From contig DCIR01000065.1 in the NCBI GenBank assembly GCA_002317155.1, positions 1 through 14,692 of the forward strand: a stretch of 14,692 nucleotides of DNA, given 5' to 3'. Of the stretch, positions 13,698 to 14,692 are shown one piece after another. Position 1 is the first letter of the stretch. Every line of letters begins with the position of its first letter. Both the position numbers and the translations under genes were made by a program. The notes under the pieces were generated by a model that saw only the letters and a program-made list of their open reading frames with translations, made no database searches and had not been told where the DNA came from. Origin of the DNA: Lachnospiraceae bacterium UBA1721. Lineage in GTDB: Bacteria > Bacillota > Clostridia > Lachnospirales > Lachnospiraceae.

Positions 13698-14246
13698 TTA
13701 ACCCAACTGGATTTGTAATAATTCCTTAGTCAAATCATCCAATCTGTTTCGTATAGAAGAATCAACGTAACGGTCTCCGATCTGGATAATCATTCCGCCG
13801 ATAAGTGACTTATCGATTGAATAATTCATCTCTACGGTCTTAAAATCCGTTGTCTCAAGGATCTTGGCAACGACATTGGATTTCTCCTTATCGCTCAGCT
13901 CAAGAGGAGTTGTAACATATACAACACCAATTCCCTGTGATTCCTTCACTTTGTCGATGTAGTACTGAAATACAGAATCAATTTCCTTGAATCTCTCATT
14001 CTCAACCACAATGCGAATAAGTCCGGTCAGCTGATCGCTCACCTTACCCTTAAACACGTTATCGACAACCTGCAGCTTTTCCTGCTTGGCAATGCCGGGA
14101 TGAAGCATCAGCTTAACAAATTCCGGATTGCTCTTTAATATTTCGCGCACAGACTGAATTTCCTCAAGCATCGAAGATGCTATGCCTTCCTCATTTGCGA
14201 GTTCAACAAGTGCCTCGCCATAAGTTTGGGAAACTAACTTTGCCAT
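13698..14246 (-). CDS. atpH: F1F0 ATP synthase delta subunit
   Basis: Delta (OSCP-like) links the alpha N-termini at the top of F1 to the b-subunit peripheral stalk. It has 182 residues, the usual length. The N-terminal helical bundle begins MAKLVSQTYGEALVELANEE, and the C-terminal signature IGGMIIQIGDRYVDSSIRNR is at 149-168. The coding region overlaps the end of atpF by 13 bases and lacks a strong Shine-Dalgarno of its own, so translational coupling to atpF is likely. Neighbours on both sides are atp genes. Confidence 0.96.
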   Translation of the reverse strand: MAKLVSQTYGEALVELANEEGIASSMLEEIQSVREILKSNPEFVKLMLHPGIAKQEKLQVVDNVFKGKVSDQLTGLIRIVVENERFKEIDSVFQYYIDKVKESQGIGVVYVTTPLELSDKEKSNVVAKILETTDFKTVEMNYSIDKSLIGGMIIQIGDRYVDSSIRNRLDDLTKELLQIQLG

Positions 14247-14692
14247 GTGCTTTTACCCATTTCCTTAAGCGTTTCTTCTACCAGCTTATCCTGCACAGTA
14301 GTATCAATCTGTGCATATACAACCTTCTCAGCAATAAGTGATGCAAGAGTAACCATTTCCTTCTTAACATCATCCATTGCCTTCTGCTTTTCAAGCTCTG
14401 CTTCATTACGGGCATGTGCAAGGATTCTTGCTGCTTCTTCCTTAGCTTCCGCTACAATCTGTGACTCATTTGCAAGAGCACGCTTGCGGGCATCCGAAAG
14501 GATTTCTTCAGCTTCCTTGTCGATATTTTCAAGTTTAGCCTGATACTGAGACTTGAGCTCATCGGCTTCCGCCTTAGTGGTATGAGCATCAGCTATCTCA
14601 TCATGTATTCTCTTCTTACGGTCATTAAGCATTTTGCGGACCGGATTAAAGAGTAACAGGCTGAACGCAAGAAACAGAACGAAGATTGCGAT
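14234..14692 (-). CDS. atpF: F1F0 ATP synthase b subunit, 5' end cut by the window edge
   Basis: Subunit b forms the peripheral stalk that holds F1 against the rotor. The C-terminal 152 codons are visible. The frame is open to the right edge, and its first residues (IAIFVLFLAFSLLLFNPVRK) are the end of the single membrane helix, so the Met encoded at 14632 is internal and not the start. The rest is a long charged coiled coil (KAEADELKSQYQAKLENIDK, then ILSDARKRALANESQIVAEA) with Ala-rich heptads, typical of b. It overlaps atpH by 13 bases. Upstream atpB and atpE are expected beyond the window. Confidence 0.96.
   Translation of the reverse strand: MAIFVLFLAFSLLLFNPVRKMLNDRKKRIHDEIADAHTTKAEADELKSQYQAKLENIDKEAEEILSDARKRALANESQIVAEAKEEAARILAHARNEAELEKQKAMDDVKKEMVTLASLIAEKVVYAQIDTTVQDKLVEETLKEMGKSTWQS

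Noticed and set aside
14234..14632. Met at 14632 as the start of atpF
   Set aside because: The frame is open to the window edge and upstream codons encode the conserved membrane helix, so this Met is internal.

Overview
The window looks like chromosome from a low-to-mid GC Gram-positive anaerobe of the class Clostridia, most likely family Lachnospiraceae. This rests on an F-type ATP synthase operon in Firmicute order, a DnaD/DnaI-type helicase-loading pair, an unusually long PRPP synthetase, a clostridial-type BioB, BioY and a BirA-type operator. The family call is an inference from protein flavour; no rRNA or other marker is present. Every convincing gene is on the minus strand, so transcription runs from high to low coordinates. 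No mobile element, CRISPR array, tRNA or rRNA gene was seen.

In order of transcription: (1) 14692-9337 holds the ATP synthase genes atpF (cut by the window edge), atpH, atpA, atpG, atpD and atpC. A 14-bp perfect hairpin with a T-tract closes the unit at 9274-9310. Short palindromes or hairpins lie in the A-G, G-D and D-C gaps. (2) 9218-6687 encodes an 843-residue membrane-anchored extracytoplasmic protein. It has a repeat-rich middle and a C-terminal C39-peptidase-like fold whose usual nucleophile position is not Cys. (3) 6638-5229 is murC, with its own strong promoter overlapping the end of the preceding gene. (4) 5228-4917 is a non-coding stretch with seven DnaA-box-like 9-mers, three of them perfect TTATCCACA. 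Two of the boxes form the arms of what looks like the murC terminator. (5) 4916-1466 is a tight three-gene unit: a DnaD-like replication protein, a DnaI/DnaC-like helicase loader and a divergent PRPP synthetase. (6) 1465-1268 is a regulatory gap with a sigma-A-type promoter and a near-perfect BirA operator. (7) 1267-1 holds bioY and the 5' two thirds of bioB, cut by the window edge.

Most of the window is core metabolism. The parts most worth a second look are the DnaA-box cluster just upstream of the DnaD/helicase-loader/PRPP-synthetase operon, the terminator made from inverted DnaA boxes, the uncharacterised membrane protein with a possibly inactive C39-like domain, and a BioB lacking one cysteine that supports the [2Fe-2S] cluster in the E. 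coli enzyme.
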